This document shows positions 18,901-27,245 of a DNA stretch of 64,000 nt, piece after piece; the stretch's first letter is position 1, and each line of letters begins with the position of its first letter. This DNA comes from Chitinophaga costaii (lineage in GTDB: Bacteria > Bacteroidota > Bacteroidia > Chitinophagales > Chitinophagaceae). The stretch lies in the NCBI RefSeq assembly GCF_900094705.1, contig NZ_FMAR01000011.1, forward strand, positions 62,001 through 126,000, in the 5' to 3' direction. The notes under the pieces are model-generated. The model worked only from the letters and a program-made list of their open reading frames with translations, had not been told where the DNA came from and did no database searches. A program made the translations under genes and the position numbers.

Positions 18901-20454
18901 TGCAAAAAGGTCATCTGTTAGTGACTGGAAAACACTGTGAACATTATTTGATTGGTTGAATAAGTTATTTCCGCGCTTTAGCAGGGTAAGTATTGCGTCA
19001 AGTTCCGACTCATCTTCAGCAAAACGAAAATCACGGGTTGCCAAGACATTCTTCAGCGGCAGCTCAGGGTATTTCTTTTTTAGCGCCAGATACCGGCCTA
19101 CTATCTGCGACCACATCTTGTCGCCATAGATGGTTTTCGCTAATGCCTTGTGCTGGGTGTTGATTGCTGTTGCTGATTCTTTTAACTGGGACTTGAGAGT
19201 ATCATACTGGTTTTGCGCCTGCCGTAGGGAAATAGAAAAGGGTATCCCATTCTGCCGATCTCTTACAGAGTCAATAATAGCCTCGCGATCGTCATTCACA
19301 TCGTCAATAACACCTACCAACGCTCCCATCTCTGTATTGGCCCGTTCAATATTAGTTTTAATGACGTCCAGCGCTGTTTTTTTCTCGCAAACGACAAGGC
19401 ATTTCAATCCATTGGCAAGCGCATTGGTGATGAGTGCTGTCAACGATTGGCTTTTACCGGTTCCTGGTGGGCCCTGAATTATCTGGTTGGCATCCATACC
19501 CAGGGTACTAATTATCGCCTGTTGGCTTGGGTCGGTAGGAACGGCGCTAAAAGGCGTGGTAGAAAGATTCTCAACTTTGAGGTCGTCAAACTCAAATTCA
19601 TCAAAGCGGTCGAGCAATTTAGTTATATCTGTGATAATACTTTCTTTTTGCGTCCTGAACAGTCCAAAAACACCACCAAAATGGATATAGGCTGTATTGT
19701 TGGCAATCGCATCTATTTGTGCTGCATCAGGCAAAACGTTTACAGGTATTTCAAAGTTTCTGTTGAGCGTCTTCAGGATATCCTCTTTACTGTTGGCATT
19801 AAGTGATTGCAGTACTTCTGCACAAGCATCCACAAGTTCCTTCCTGTCAATGAGCGCATCTTCTAATGCTTCATTGGTGAGATGGGGCAGAGTGATATTG
19901 TCCTCGCCTTTAATGAAGGAAAGCAACACTTCATTGATACTTACGGAATGAATATCTGCGTCTGCTATTTTCCCATTGGGCTGAATAAGCTTATTCCTTA
20001 AAAAGGACCATTCATTTACTTTATTTTTTGATTTGACCGCTTCTAACGGCCAGATAAACAGCGGCGCCTTAATGATCTTTGCCGGGTCTTTTGAAGATCT
20101 TTTGATAAGCACGGGGTAGCCAAATCCCAGTGTCTTTATACCATGCTCTTTGTAGTAATCTTCATTCTCAATGATGATCGTGTTCAGCCGCTTTGCAATA
20201 ACTCCTAGCTTCTTTTGCGTTTCTGCATTTGTTTTATTCAAGTCTATCTTATCAAATGATACCTTGAACTCAAAGTTTGATTTGCTTAATAAGGTGCCTA
20301 AAAAACTATGAGCAAGCCCCTCTTCAATAACATCAAATTGCTTTAAATCGAACCGGGTCGCTAATCTTCCCGGTAAGGCATTCAAGTGAATTGATCTTAT
20401 ATTCCCTCCCTTCAATTTACTTTGCAAACTTTGGAGAAAAACTTTTGAGGGCAT
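15958..20454 (-). CDS. DUF4011-like / superfamily 1 helicase / Vsr-like endonuclease (Hhe-type)
   Basis: A 1498-residue ATPase–nuclease. The N-terminus (about 1–250) has the look of DUF4011 proteins ('TLGFGYPVLIKR', 'APLFIWPLE'). The helicase core starts with Walker A 'GPPGTGKSQ' at about 327 and is interrupted by a long helical insert (about 390–1000). It resumes with 'FDEASQ' (about 1042), 'GDKHQMAPSS', 'HYRSQHP' (about 1140), 'QGDERDIIILS' and 'IITRARSKVY', all UPF1/SF1-type motifs. The last ~120 residues are a Vsr/MTES_1575-like PD-(D/E)xK domain with 'RIDMVIK' and 'ALECDGAKYH'. DUF4011–helicase–Vsr is, from memory, the layout of the single-gene anti-phage protein Hhe. It begins 66 bp from a truncated sbcD, as expected of an acquired defence gene. 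All motifs look intact. Confidence 0.88.
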   Translation of the reverse strand: MPSKVFLQSLQSKLKGGNIRSIHLNALPGRLATRFDLKQFDVIEEGLAHSFLGTLLSKSNFEFKVSFDKIDLNKTNAETQKKLGVIAKRLNTIIIENEDYYKEHGIKTLGFGYPVLIKRSSKDPAKIIKAPLFIWPLEAVKSKNKVNEWSFLRNKLIQPNGKIADADIHSVSINEVLLSFIKGEDNITLPHLTNEALEDALIDRKELVDACAEVLQSLNANSKEDILKTLNRNFEIPVNVLPDAAQIDAIANNTAYIHFGGVFGLFRTQKESIITDITKLLDRFDEFEFDDLKVENLSTTPFSAVPTDPSQQAIISTLGMDANQIIQGPPGTGKSQSLTALITNALANGLKCLVVCEKKTALDVIKTNIERANTEMGALVGVIDDVNDDREAIIDSVRDRQNGIPFSISLRQAQNQYDTLKSQLKESATAINTQHKALAKTIYGDKMWSQIVGRYLALKKKYPELPLKNVLATRDFRFAEDESELDAILTLLKRGNNLFNQSNNVHSVFQSLTDDLFADQAVGTARVKIEDFSAYALQQIPALETNIQALQVSGKQWADVFLNGMPDVIRQELNLHLAFCIGDRLNADPLPNSFIQEQKIEQLVTALQTLLFKAQKMRQQYDDALQHHYNSYYSDLSKALSIYLAYADDTIARYGNSLLDNSRGAKFKTSLLSIFSGKYKQIKQNRLELRSRITQVRAAHLQRSYIEHQYNDHTETTDLNTYLVNVKELHLKTESWAKAYPETISNFLSNINEHHFHADLDSLKAEVNPLLQQFHSLKQTIITDYGVVPVTPVPDINALIIAVPYLVEKLNDQRKHFNTFRGQWDNRSKSYQKLADTFKDIESNRRAGTITNGLFAPYSSLQAALGVCDKIKGTATVFHEHLNDFRVYHEWKSFFLGLDKSQQALLTIISSHIEGEWAAAFECWYLFWILSLNEPPHLPKDDYELQQYKQRKEAFKSAQLNSIIARWTERQAASVRDFKAKGQAVNSLFNKKGTKGMRRNSLRTIVKRAFELFTDFFPVLLLNPSVCSSILPLEEGIFDLVIFDEASQLRLEDTYAALIRGKAKIVSGDKHQMAPSSYFEGSGALLDPVDEESEDSDEEASAERSALQATHLNLADSESLLAYAVDKGFIESYLKVHYRSQHPYLIDFSNHAFYGNRLMPVPAKEDYIPIEYLQVDGLYEGQVNKQEARRVVALLQQIMKDAKGEIPSVGVATFNIYQRNLILEELSYERQVDPTFDSLMAKAEDSFFVKNLENIQGDERDIIILSTTFGRKANGSFSQSFGPIIQGKGHRMLNVIITRARSKVYLCTSFPQEYVSLYPQLIQQKGNKGRGIMYAYLTYAKAVSERNEELRQGILQLLRQYCSDKHYDTTEISLGSESPFEDEVYERLAQHIGADRIVQQHSVGGFRIDMVIKRKGSQIPLIALECDGAKYHNSPEAYAWDGFRQEQLERYGFIFYRIWSTKWWDAADRELELLLDFIYQQDATMATVPNHTSLQSEN

Positions 20455-20520
20455 AAAAAATATTTTAATAAGATATAATTTATAAATATATAATTATATT
20501 GCTTTTATAGATATATAAAG

Positions 20521-21205
20521 GTCTACAAAGCGGATATCCTCATGGAAAGCCGTTGCGCCAATACATTCCACACCGCCCATGATGGCGCAGTTCTACGGAC
20601 TGATCTACATCGGCGGTATCAGTGTGCTGTGCTTGCAGGTGGCCCATGCACACGATGGGGTGGTCGGCCTGTTTCTTAGCACTGGCACAATTCTAAGCCT
20701 CGGCATAAAAGGCGGCAACGCCTGCTGCATAAGGGTTCTCGGCTTCAGCAATATTGTGGTAGTCACGCATGCGTAAAAAGGGAACAGTTAGGCACAAGGC
20801 TTTGGTTGTCCCATCCTTATCTTTCAGCGGGATGATGAGCTTTTCATAATCAATGCTGCCATCATCTTTCTTCTCAACAAGACCAATGACATGTATGTTA
20901 GATGCTTCCAGCAGCGGCTTTGGAGATTCCAACCGTGCCGCCGAATCGTGATTACCCGCAGTGATAATTATTTGCAGATCGGGGTTGACCGTCTCCGCCT
21001 GTTTCAGAAACCTGTAAAACATTTTGACACATACTACTGAAGGATTGGACAGATTGAATATATCGCCGCTGATGAGTAAAACGGCTATTTTCTCTGCTAT
21101 AAGGGTTTCATGCAACCAGCTCAAAAATGACTGATGCTCATAGGTTCGGTCATATTCATGGAAAAGCTGGCCAATGTGCCAGTCAGCAGTATGGAGTAAC
21201 TTCAT
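20521..21205 (-). pseudogene. sbcD: sbcD pseudogene (exonuclease subunit D), stopped, frameshifted and truncated
   Basis: The 5' part encodes a clear SbcD/Mre11-type phosphoesterase: 'LLHTADWHIGQ', 'LISGDIFN' and 'ITAGNHDS' supply the metal-binding Asp, His and Asn residues. Three lesions follow. After 170 codons a TAG (20693–20695) interrupts the frame, yet the same frame continues with 'KKQADHPIVCMGHLQAQH' beyond it. Near 20575–20580 one extra base shifts the frame, after which 'GGVECIGATAFHEDIRFVD' is read. Homology ends abruptly at about 20521, well before the C-terminal domain. No sbcC follows; the helicase–nuclease gene starts instead. SbcD normally works with SbcC to cut hairpins and DNA ends. 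The remaining 170-residue frame lacks the later catalytic histidines. Confidence 0.88.
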
Positions 21206-21499
21206 TTTTGGGATTATAGGTTTCTAAAATTACATTTTCTTTATTAATATCTTATTTTTCTCTTCTATCTTACCAGAGACTGTAAAGAAGAATAGGTGTA
21301 TGAAGTATATAGCATAAATCTTAGACCCCAATAATAAGCCTGGCATACTTGTCTGGAGACTATTATATTGCTATCATGCTTTAATGATTACCAATGCTGA
21401 TCTCTCCTTTTTTTGTTTTGGATTTATAGCCCATTTTTTAGCGCCAATAGGGTATTTTAGGGAATTCAAAGTGTAGGAGATGAAGGATATGCAAACAAC
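21206..21499. other. Intergenic region between tRNA-Ala and the sbcD pseudogene
   Basis: AT-rich. It would have carried the sbcD promoter; no exact TAnnTTTG box or coding-like frame was seen apart from the terminator that follows the tRNA. Confidence 0.4.
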
Positions 21500-21543
21500 A
21501 AAAAAGCGTCAAACCCTTATTGATAAAGAATTTGACGCTTTTA
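21500..21543 (-). terminator. Rho-independent terminator of the tRNA-Ala gene
   Basis: On the minus strand AAGCGTCAAA and TTTGACGCTT form a 10-bp stem followed by six T residues, beginning about 8 nt after the tRNA 3' end. Confidence 0.82.
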
Positions 21544-21550
21544 ACTTTCG

Positions 21551-21623
<73 letters not shown>

Positions 21624-21644
21624 ATTATTTAGGCGATGGGAGTG

Positions 21645-21674
21645 CAAATTTATAGCTTTAATTGAAATAACAAA
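21645..21674 (-). promoter_or_regulatory. Promoter of tRNA-Ala (Bacteroidota type)
   Basis: On the minus strand a -33 box TTTG (21671–21674) and an exact -7 box TAAATTTG (21645–21652) are spaced 18 bp apart, matching the TTG-N17–23-TAnnTTTG consensus. Transcription would start about 15 nt before the tRNA. Confidence 0.65.
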
Positions 21675-22022
21675 TTTTTTCTTCCCCTTTCCCTAATAAA
21701 TGCCTCGCAATGATTTGCAAGGCCGTTTAAATACCACAATATGAACCCTTGAGGGTTCTTCTAACAAAAACAGTTATCTCAATAAGATTAAATTTATCTT
21801 TATTTGGCGTAAGGAGAAATATGCTATCCCCCGTTTTGCATGGATCATGCCACACAGGTTTTGCATTGTTTATCAGTGTTTTACCTTAAAAATCCTCTTG
21901 CCTTCCGTCCATATCCGGACTATTTCTTGTCCGTTTTCAATACAATTCAGTCAAAGGCATGTCCAGAACCTGATATCCCATACCAGCGCGCCCTTTCCAT
22001 TTTTTTAATTCACAAAAAAGAA
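21675..22022. other. Region between the two tRNA genes, no gene seen
   Basis: A 69-codon frame at 21840–22049 exists on the plus strand but has no coding-like features and runs into the tRNA-Leu promoter. Nothing else was recognised. Confidence 0.4.
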
Positions 22023-22030
22023 TACCTTTG
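22023..22030 (+). promoter_or_regulatory. -7 box of the tRNA-Leu promoter
   Basis: Exact TACCTTTG about 35 nt upstream of the tRNA 5' end. No TTG stands at the -33 position; a run of T residues lies there instead. Confidence 0.5.
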
Positions 22031-22064
22031 CAATCCTTCAAACCAATAGAAGGAAATTATTTAT

Positions 22065-22146
22065 GCGGATGTGGTGAAATTGGTAGACACGCCAGACTTA
22101 GGATCTGGTGCCTCACGGTATGTAGGTTCGAGTCCTATCATCCGCA
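22065..22146 (+). tRNA. tRNA-Leu (anticodon TAG)
   Basis: An 82-nt class II tRNA with long variable arm: acceptor GCGGATG pairs with CATCCGC, the anticodon stem CCAGA/TCTGG encloses CTTAGGA with anticodon TAG, and the T arm has GGTTCGAGTCC. Discriminator A, CCA not encoded. A hairpin terminator follows at once. Confidence 0.97.
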
Positions 22147-22149
22147 CTA

Positions 22150-22179
22150 GAGGGGATTGTAAGATCCCCTCTTTTTTTT
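22150..22179 (+). terminator. Rho-independent terminator of tRNA-Leu
   Basis: An 8-bp stem (GAGGGGAT / ATCCCCTC) with a 6-nt loop and eight T residues, starting 3 nt after the tRNA. Confidence 0.88.
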
Positions 22180-22902
22180 ACAGGTATAATTATCCCAGTT
22201 AACCTATTATGAAATACCCCTAGATTAATCCATGAAGCAGCGTGTACAGCTATCTTGATCTTGTTTTACTATTATTTCCGCTGTATAAGCACCATCTCGT
22301 TAACTGCTGAGGCACTTTCCAGGCAATCCTAAAGCATACATTCCATCCAGGTCTTTTGAAAACTGAAAATTTTATAATGTCCCTATTTATAATGATACGG
22401 GCTGTAACGGCAATTAGTTGATAACCCATAGTGCTGCCCTAAATCACTAACAAATATTAGCCAAGCAAAACTTCCCAACGCTCTATTTATCACCTATAAA
22501 TATGCCACCCACTGGTACGGGCATTTCCCCATGCCGAATTACCTATCAGCCAATCCATTGATTTTGTAGGGGGAAAACTTACCTTCGCGGTTCAGAATAA
22601 AACAAATTTTACACATAACTATTTTAATTAATTTTTAAACTGCTAAGAATAAATTTAAAATAACAGCTCTATCTTGATCCCGTCACCACCTTTACCGCCT
22701 GCCAGGACTTTGAGCACAAATACAGGTGAAACAACCCTCACCATCCAGCCTCCAGGTCAGGTATTTGCAGGCCATTAAGGCACGGGCTTACCGAGTAACT
22801 AGCCATGGCTGTCAATCTTTCGTGCTTTTGTGACCTTCTGGCAGCAAAACAAATTAAGGAATCATTATTGCTTCATCTACAACACTTATATTTTAATTAA
22901 TT
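22180..22902. other. Long upstream region of the trigger factor gene, no gene recognised
   Basis: About 720 bp without a convincing gene. On the minus strand a 29-codon frame (22655–22744) reads 'VFVLKVLAGGKGGDGIK' before its stop and could be the end of a lost protein, but it is too short to defend. The trigger factor promoter must lie here; 'TTG' at about 22869 and 'TATATTTT' before the start are only near matches. Confidence 0.4.
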
Positions 22903-24285
22903 ATGGCAACCGTAACCAGAGAGAATATTGGTTTATTGAATGATAAGATCACTGTTAAAGTGAATCAGGAAGATTACCTTCCAAATTTTGACAAGGCCGT
23001 AAAACAATTCAGCAAAACCGCCAACATACCCGGCTTTCGCAAAGGCATGGTACCCGCTGGCATGGTAAAGAAGATGCACGGCCAGGCCATCTTCACAGAT
23101 GAGGTGATCAAAGCTGTAGAAGCCAAATTGGGTAACTACATGCAGGAAGAAAAACTGGATATCTTTGGCCAGCCCATTCCGCTGGAAAGAACTGCCAATG
23201 ACTTCGATTTTAATACTCCGTCAGAATATTCATTTAACTTCGAAATCGGCCTGAAACCCGCCATCGAAGTAACTCCGCTGGAAAACGGCAAGACCAATCT
23301 TACCCGCTATAAAATCAAGGTGAGTGATAAAATGGTGGATGAGGAAGTAGAACGCATGCAACTGAAAGGTGGCAATATCACCGATGGCGACACCATTACC
23401 GATGGCGAAAATGTAGTAAATGTAACCTTCGAAGAAACGGATGCTAATGGCAACGTAATTGAAGGTGGTATCAAAAAAGACAATTCACTCCTTGTAAAAT
23501 ATTTCTCCCCCGCCATTGTTGAAAAGTTGAAAGGCAAGAAAACCGGCGACAGTATAGTATTTCAACTCGAAAGCTCTTTTGATGCAGAACGCCTGGCCTA
23601 TATTCTGAAAGACCTGGGCCTCGACGCAGATGATGCAGCAGCTGCTAAGAAATATTTCAAACTAGACATCACCAAAGTACAGGTGATTGAAAAGAAAGAA
23701 CTGAACGAAGCATTTTTCAAAGAAGTATATCCAAACGACAATCTCGTAACCGTAGAAGATTTCCGCAACAAACTGAAATCGGAAATTGAAACCTACTGGG
23801 CACAGGAGAGCCGTAATACTTTGCACAATGAACTGTTCGAGATACTGGTGCATGAAACGCCCATTGATCTGCCTAAAGCATTCCTGAAACGCTGGTTACA
23901 GGTAGGGGGCGAAAAGCCAAAGACCGCCGACGAAGCTGAAAGGGAGTACCCTAACTTCGACCACCAGCTCCGCTGGACCCTGATTAGCGATAAACTGATC
24001 CGCGATAATAACATGGAAGTTTCTTTCGAAGAACTGAAAGAAGCCGCCAAAACTAAATTGCTGGGCCATTTCGGTGGTGCAGCCGTAGCCGGCGCCGAGT
24101 GGCTGGACAGCTACCTGGACAACCTGCTACGCGACGAAAAATTCGTTGACCAGACTTACCGGGAGATGATCACACAAAAGTTGTTCGACTACGCAGAAAC
24201 TAAGGTGAATATTAAAGAAGAGGAAATTTCAGCAGAAGAATTTGTTAAATTGCCAAATAAACATCATCACCATCATGAACATTAA
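22903..24285 (+). CDS. tig: Trigger factor, ribosome-associated chaperone
   Basis: Peptidyl-prolyl isomerase/chaperone that meets nascent chains at the ribosomal exit. The N-terminal ribosome-binding domain is recognisable by 'PGFRKGMVP' (about residues 43–51), the equivalent of the L23-binding loop. A divergent central FKBP-like domain (about 155–260) and a long helical C-terminal domain follow. The 460 residues are slightly longer than in Escherichia coli and end in a histidine-rich tail. The isomerase domain is weakly conserved, as in other Bacteroidota. Its last 11 bp overlap the start of clpP, so chaperone and protease are translationally linked. Confidence 0.94.
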   Translation: MATVTRENIGLLNDKITVKVNQEDYLPNFDKAVKQFSKTANIPGFRKGMVPAGMVKKMHGQAIFTDEVIKAVEAKLGNYMQEEKLDIFGQPIPLERTANDFDFNTPSEYSFNFEIGLKPAIEVTPLENGKTNLTRYKIKVSDKMVDEEVERMQLKGGNITDGDTITDGENVVNVTFEETDANGNVIEGGIKKDNSLLVKYFSPAIVEKLKGKKTGDSIVFQLESSFDAERLAYILKDLGLDADDAAAAKKYFKLDITKVQVIEKKELNEAFFKEVYPNDNLVTVEDFRNKLKSEIETYWAQESRNTLHNELFEILVHETPIDLPKAFLKRWLQVGGEKPKTADEAEREYPNFDHQLRWTLISDKLIRDNNMEVSFEELKEAAKTKLLGHFGGAAVAGAEWLDSYLDNLLRDEKFVDQTYREMITQKLFDYAETKVNIKEEEISAEEFVKLPNKHHHHHEH

Positions 24286-24976
24286 TAACGAATTTAGAAA
24301 ATACGCCATACAGCACCGAGGCATGTCAAGCCTGGTGGTAGACAGCTACACCAAGCACCAGATCAACTCATTGACGCCCTACATTATTGAAGAGCGCCCC
24401 ATGCAGATCGCCCAGCTAGACGTATTCTCCCGACTGATGATGGACCGCATCATCTTTATGGGAGACCCGGTAACAGATTATGTTGCCAACATTATTACTG
24501 CCCAGCTCCTGTTTTTGGAATCTGTAGATCGCGCCCGCGATATCCAGATGTATATTAACAGCCCCGGTGGTAGCGTGTATGCAGGCCTTGGTATTTACGA
24601 CACCATGCAACTGGTAGCGCCAGATGTAGCCACCATTTGTACCGGTATGGCCGCCTCCTTCGGCGCTGTACTCCTGGTGGCAGGTGCCAAAGGAAAACGT
24701 ACGGCACTGAAACACGCCCGCGTTATGATACACCAGCCCCATGGTGGTGCGGAAGGTCAGACCTCCGATATCGAGATCACGGCGCGTGAATTTATCAAGC
24801 TGAAGAAAGAACTGAACGAGATCATCGCCACCCACGCCGGCCAGCCCGTGAAGAAAGTGGAAAAAGACGCAGACCGCGACTACTGGATGACCGCCGATGA
24901 AGCCAAGGAATATGGCATACTCGACGATGTACTGGACAAGAACCCCCGTAAAAAGACGGATGCTCCCCAGCAATAA
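24275..24976 (+). CDS. clpP: ATP-dependent Clp protease proteolytic subunit ClpP
   Basis: Serine protease forming the ClpP tetradecamer that degrades substrates fed by ClpX. The catalytic triad is visible: Ser128 in 'GMAASFGA', His153 in 'MIHQPHGG' and Asp202 in the 'DRDYWM' segment. The usual 'MAASMGA' is 'MAASFGA' here, a mild variant. The ATG at 24275 gives 233 residues and lies inside the histidine-rich end of the trigger factor gene (11-bp overlap); an earlier in-frame ATG at 24242 would add 11 unlikely residues. A strong terminator follows, and clpX has its own promoter candidate behind it. Confidence 0.95.
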   Translation: MNINNEFRKYAIQHRGMSSLVVDSYTKHQINSLTPYIIEERPMQIAQLDVFSRLMMDRIIFMGDPVTDYVANIITAQLLFLESVDRARDIQMYINSPGGSVYAGLGIYDTMQLVAPDVATICTGMAASFGAVLLVAGAKGKRTALKHARVMIHQPHGGAEGQTSDIEITAREFIKLKKELNEIIATHAGQPVKKVEKDADRDYWMTADEAKEYGILDDVLDKNPRKKTDAPQQ

Positions 24977-24994
24977 ATAATTGAAAAATAGCTG

Positions 24995-25028
24995 ACGGTC
25001 CCGCCCTCCCCGGCGGGACCGTTTTCTT
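24995..25028 (+). terminator. Rho-independent terminator between clpP and clpX
   Basis: An 11-bp perfect stem (ACGGTCCCGCC / GGCGGGACCGT), 6-nt loop and TTTTCTTT. It separates the tig–clpP unit from clpX. Confidence 0.88.
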
Positions 25029-25061
25029 TGATGGGTTACGCGGATTTTTCCCGTAAATTTG
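25027..25061 (+). promoter_or_regulatory. clpX promoter candidate
   Basis: TTTG at 25027–25030 and an exact -7 box TAAATTTG at 25054–25061, 23 bp apart, at the edge of the consensus spacing. It sits directly after the clpP terminator and would give a leader of about 60 nt. Confidence 0.48.
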
Positions 25062-25127
25062 TGAGCTGGCAGCCTCCTAACCGGACGCTACCATGCTCAT
25101 AATCCAAATACCCGCTAAAAATCACTG

Positions 25128-26369
25128 ATGAAAGAATCGAAAATACACTGTTCCTTTTGCAGACGTAGTAAAGACGATGTACAGATACTCATCGCCGGCG
25201 CTGAAGGACACATTTGCGAAAACTGCGTAACAAACGCACAGGAGATCATTGAGCAGGAACTTTTTCAGAATGCCAATAAGAAAAAAGAAGGGCCGTTCCA
25301 TTTCGTACCTAAAGTGTCTAAACCCCGGGAAATCAAAACTTTCCTGGATGAATACGTGATCGGACAGGATGATGCCAAGAAGATCCTGGCAGTAGCGGTA
25401 TACAACCACTACAAACGCCTCAACCAGCAAGTGGAAGAAGACGAGGTGGAAATTGAAAAATCCAATATCATTATGGTGGGCGAAACCGGTACGGGCAAAA
25501 CCCTGCTGGCCAAATCGATCGCTAAACTGCTCAACGTTCCCTTTGCCATTGTAGACGCCACCGTATTCACCGAAGCCGGTTATGTGGGCGAAGATGTGGA
25601 AAGCATCCTTACCCGCCTGCTGCAAGTATGCAACTACGACGTGGAAGCCGCAGAACGTGGTATCGTATACATCGACGAGATTGATAAGATTGCCCGCAAA
25701 AGTGACAATCCCTCCATTACCCGCGATGTAAGCGGCGAGGGCGTACAACAGGGCCTCCTGAAACTGCTGGAAGGCACCGAAGTGCTGGTTCCACCGCAAG
25801 GTGGTCGAAAACACCCTGAACAGAAACTTATTAAGATCAATACTTCTAATATCCTCTTCATTTGCGGTGGCGCATTCGATGGCCTGGATAGGATCATTAG
25901 CCGCCGTGTGCAAACCCACTCCATTGGGTTTAATGTGAACAAGGAGAAAGAAGAAGAAAATAAAAAACAGATACTCCGTTATGTAAATGCGCAGGATCTG
26001 AAATCTTTTGGGCTTATCCCCGAATTGCTGGGCCGCCTGCCCGTAGTGACTTACCTGAACTCACTGGATGCAGACGCGCTGAAGGCCATCCTTACCCGCC
26101 CCCGCAACGCCCTGGTAAAACAATACCAGAAGCTGTTCAAGGCGGAAGGCATTGCTCTCACCATTGCCGACGACGCGATCGAATATATCGTGGAAAAAGC
26201 GATGGAATACAAACTGGGTGCCCGTGGCCTCCGCTCTATCTGCGAAATCGTAATGAGCGATGCCATGTTTGAACTGCCCTCCACCAACGAAACCGTTTTC
26301 CACTTAGACAAGGCGTATGCCCAACAAAAATTGGAAAATAGTACGCTGGTTAAACTGAAAGTAGCTTAA
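25128..26369 (+). CDS. clpX: ATP-dependent Clp protease ATP-binding subunit ClpX
   Basis: AAA+ unfoldase that recognises tagged proteins and threads them into ClpP. The N-terminal zinc-binding domain has Cys8, Cys11, Cys30 and Cys33. Walker A is 'GETGTGKT', Walker B '[10 protein letters not shown]', and '[12 protein letters not shown]' and 'ELLGRLPVV' mark the sensor and arginine-finger region. 413 residues, normal length. An insertion-free 'YVGEDVES' pore loop is present. It follows clpP behind a terminator and its own promoter, and is followed after 25 bp by a small helical protein that probably shares its transcript. Confidence 0.97.
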   Translation: MKESKIHCSFCRRSKDDVQILIAGAEGHICENCVTNAQEIIEQELFQNANKKKEGPFHFVPKVSKPREIKTFLDEYVIGQDDAKKILAVAVYNHYKRLNQQVEEDEVEIEKSNIIMVGETGTGKTLLAKSIAKLLNVPFAIVDATVFTEAGYVGEDVESILTRLLQVCNYDVEAAERGIVYIDEIDKIARKSDNPSITRDVSGEGVQQGLLKLLEGTEVLVPPQGGRKHPEQKLIKINTSNILFICGGAFDGLDRIISRRVQTHSIGFNVNKEKEEENKKQILRYVNAQDLKSFGLIPELLGRLPVVTYLNSLDADALKAILTRPRNALVKQYQKLFKAEGIALTIADDAIEYIVEKAMEYKLGARGLRSICEIVMSDAMFELPSTNETVFHLDKAYAQQKLENSTLVKLKVA

Positions 26370-26394
26370 TTGCTCACCTTATAAAAATAAAGCT

Positions 26395-26679
26395 ATGCAA
26401 GAGCTGATCGACAAAATCAAGGCGGAAGCCGGTATTACCGAAGAGCAGGCCCACAAAGCACTCGGCACGGTAAAAGAGTATGTAAAAAGCAAATTGCCCG
26501 CTGGCATTGCCGGAACTGTAGAATCCTGGTTCTCCAACTTCGGTCAGAAGGTGGCAGAGAAAAAAGACGATGCCGCTGATTACCTGGAACAAGCTAAAGA
26601 TAAAGCAGAAGACTGGGCACATGATCTGAAAGACAAGGTGTCTGGCCTGTTTAACAACGGCGAAGAAGAAAAGAAATAA
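26395..26679 (+). CDS. Small helical protein of unknown function (94 aa)
   Basis: A 94-residue, highly charged protein predicted to be all alpha-helical, with no membrane segment or signal peptide. The N-terminal 'ITEEQAHKALGTVKEYVKS' pattern, a Gly/Pro-containing turn ('LPAGIAG') and the charged C-terminal helix ending in Glu/Lys resemble small DUF2267/DUF2780-like bacterial proteins, though I cannot choose a family. It starts 25 bp after clpX and ends before its own terminator, so it is probably made together with ClpX. A stress-related role is possible but not shown. Confidence 0.8.
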   Translation: MQELIDKIKAEAGITEEQAHKALGTVKEYVKSKLPAGIAGTVESWFSNFGQKVAEKKDDAADYLEQAKDKAEDWAHDLKDKVSGLFNNGEEEKK

Positions 26680-26700
26680 CGCGATAAAATTGCAATTAAA

Positions 26701-26730
26701 AGCGGGTGCGTAAGCATCCGCTTTTTTTTT
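26701..26730 (+). terminator. Rho-independent terminator after the clpX unit
   Basis: AGCGGGTGC and GCATCCGCT pair over 9 bp (one G·T) with a GTAA loop, followed by nine T residues. Confidence 0.88.
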
Positions 26731-27245
26731 GCGCCAACCGGCCATTTACAATTGCCTCCATGCAAAAAACCTTCCTATAAATAAAAAGACCGGACCATGA
26801 AGTCCAGCCTTTCTGTATTCTCAATAATGTGGGGTCTGTTACAGGTTCAAAACATTCTAAATAAAAAGCATCCATCGTAGTCTGGATGCTTTTTCTTGGA
26901 GGGTAGAAATGTTTCGATCTTTTTCTGATTAAGAAGGTTGATAAATTGGTAAGAATGAATTAACCCAAATTTAACGTTCCTTTCTGACATTTATATAACA
27001 CGAAAGGGTTAAACGAAAATATTTTATTTCTAACCATTGACCCAATTCATTAAATAATATATTAATCGATGAATTTTTCTTGCACAAATCATTGCATTTA
27101 GCCTGCTTTATTAAATATTATAATTTGTAAGCTGTTTATTTGGAATTGTTATAAAATATACAGCTTACTTTAATTATCATGTGCTCACAAAGAAAAATGC
27201 ATATTTCTATTTTAATGATGTGACCTGCGAAACAATGGGCCATTA
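26731..27245. other. Intergenic region between convergent operons
   Basis: No gene seen. It holds an imperfect hairpin at about 26788–26815 (GGAC/GTCC core flanked by AAAG/CTTT) and a strong hairpin at 26863–26894. The rest, up to the acyl-CoA dehydrogenase stop, is very AT-rich. Confidence 0.5.
26863..26894. terminator. Bidirectional terminator-like hairpin
   Basis: AAAAAGCATCCA and TGGATGCTTTTT form a 12-bp stem with an 8-nt loop and T runs on both strands, placed between the convergent clpX and acyl-CoA dehydrogenase units. Confidence 0.65.

Noticed and set aside
20693..21205. Functional 170-residue short SbcD
   Set aside because: The frame lacks the later metal-binding histidines and the sequence after the stop still encodes conserved SbcD residues, so it is a broken gene.
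8353..21550. Attachment site repeats or an integrase marking a mobile island
   Set aside because: I found no direct repeat of the tRNA-Ala end, no integrase, transposase or insertion sequence ends in the region.
21840..22049. A 69-codon frame between the tRNA genes
   Set aside because: No coding character, no promoter of its own, and it overlaps the tRNA-Leu promoter.
22655..22744. 29-codon minus-strand frame ending in a Gly-rich 'KVLAGGKGGDG' segment
   Set aside because: It looks protein-like but is too short and isolated; listed only as a comment in the intergenic entry.
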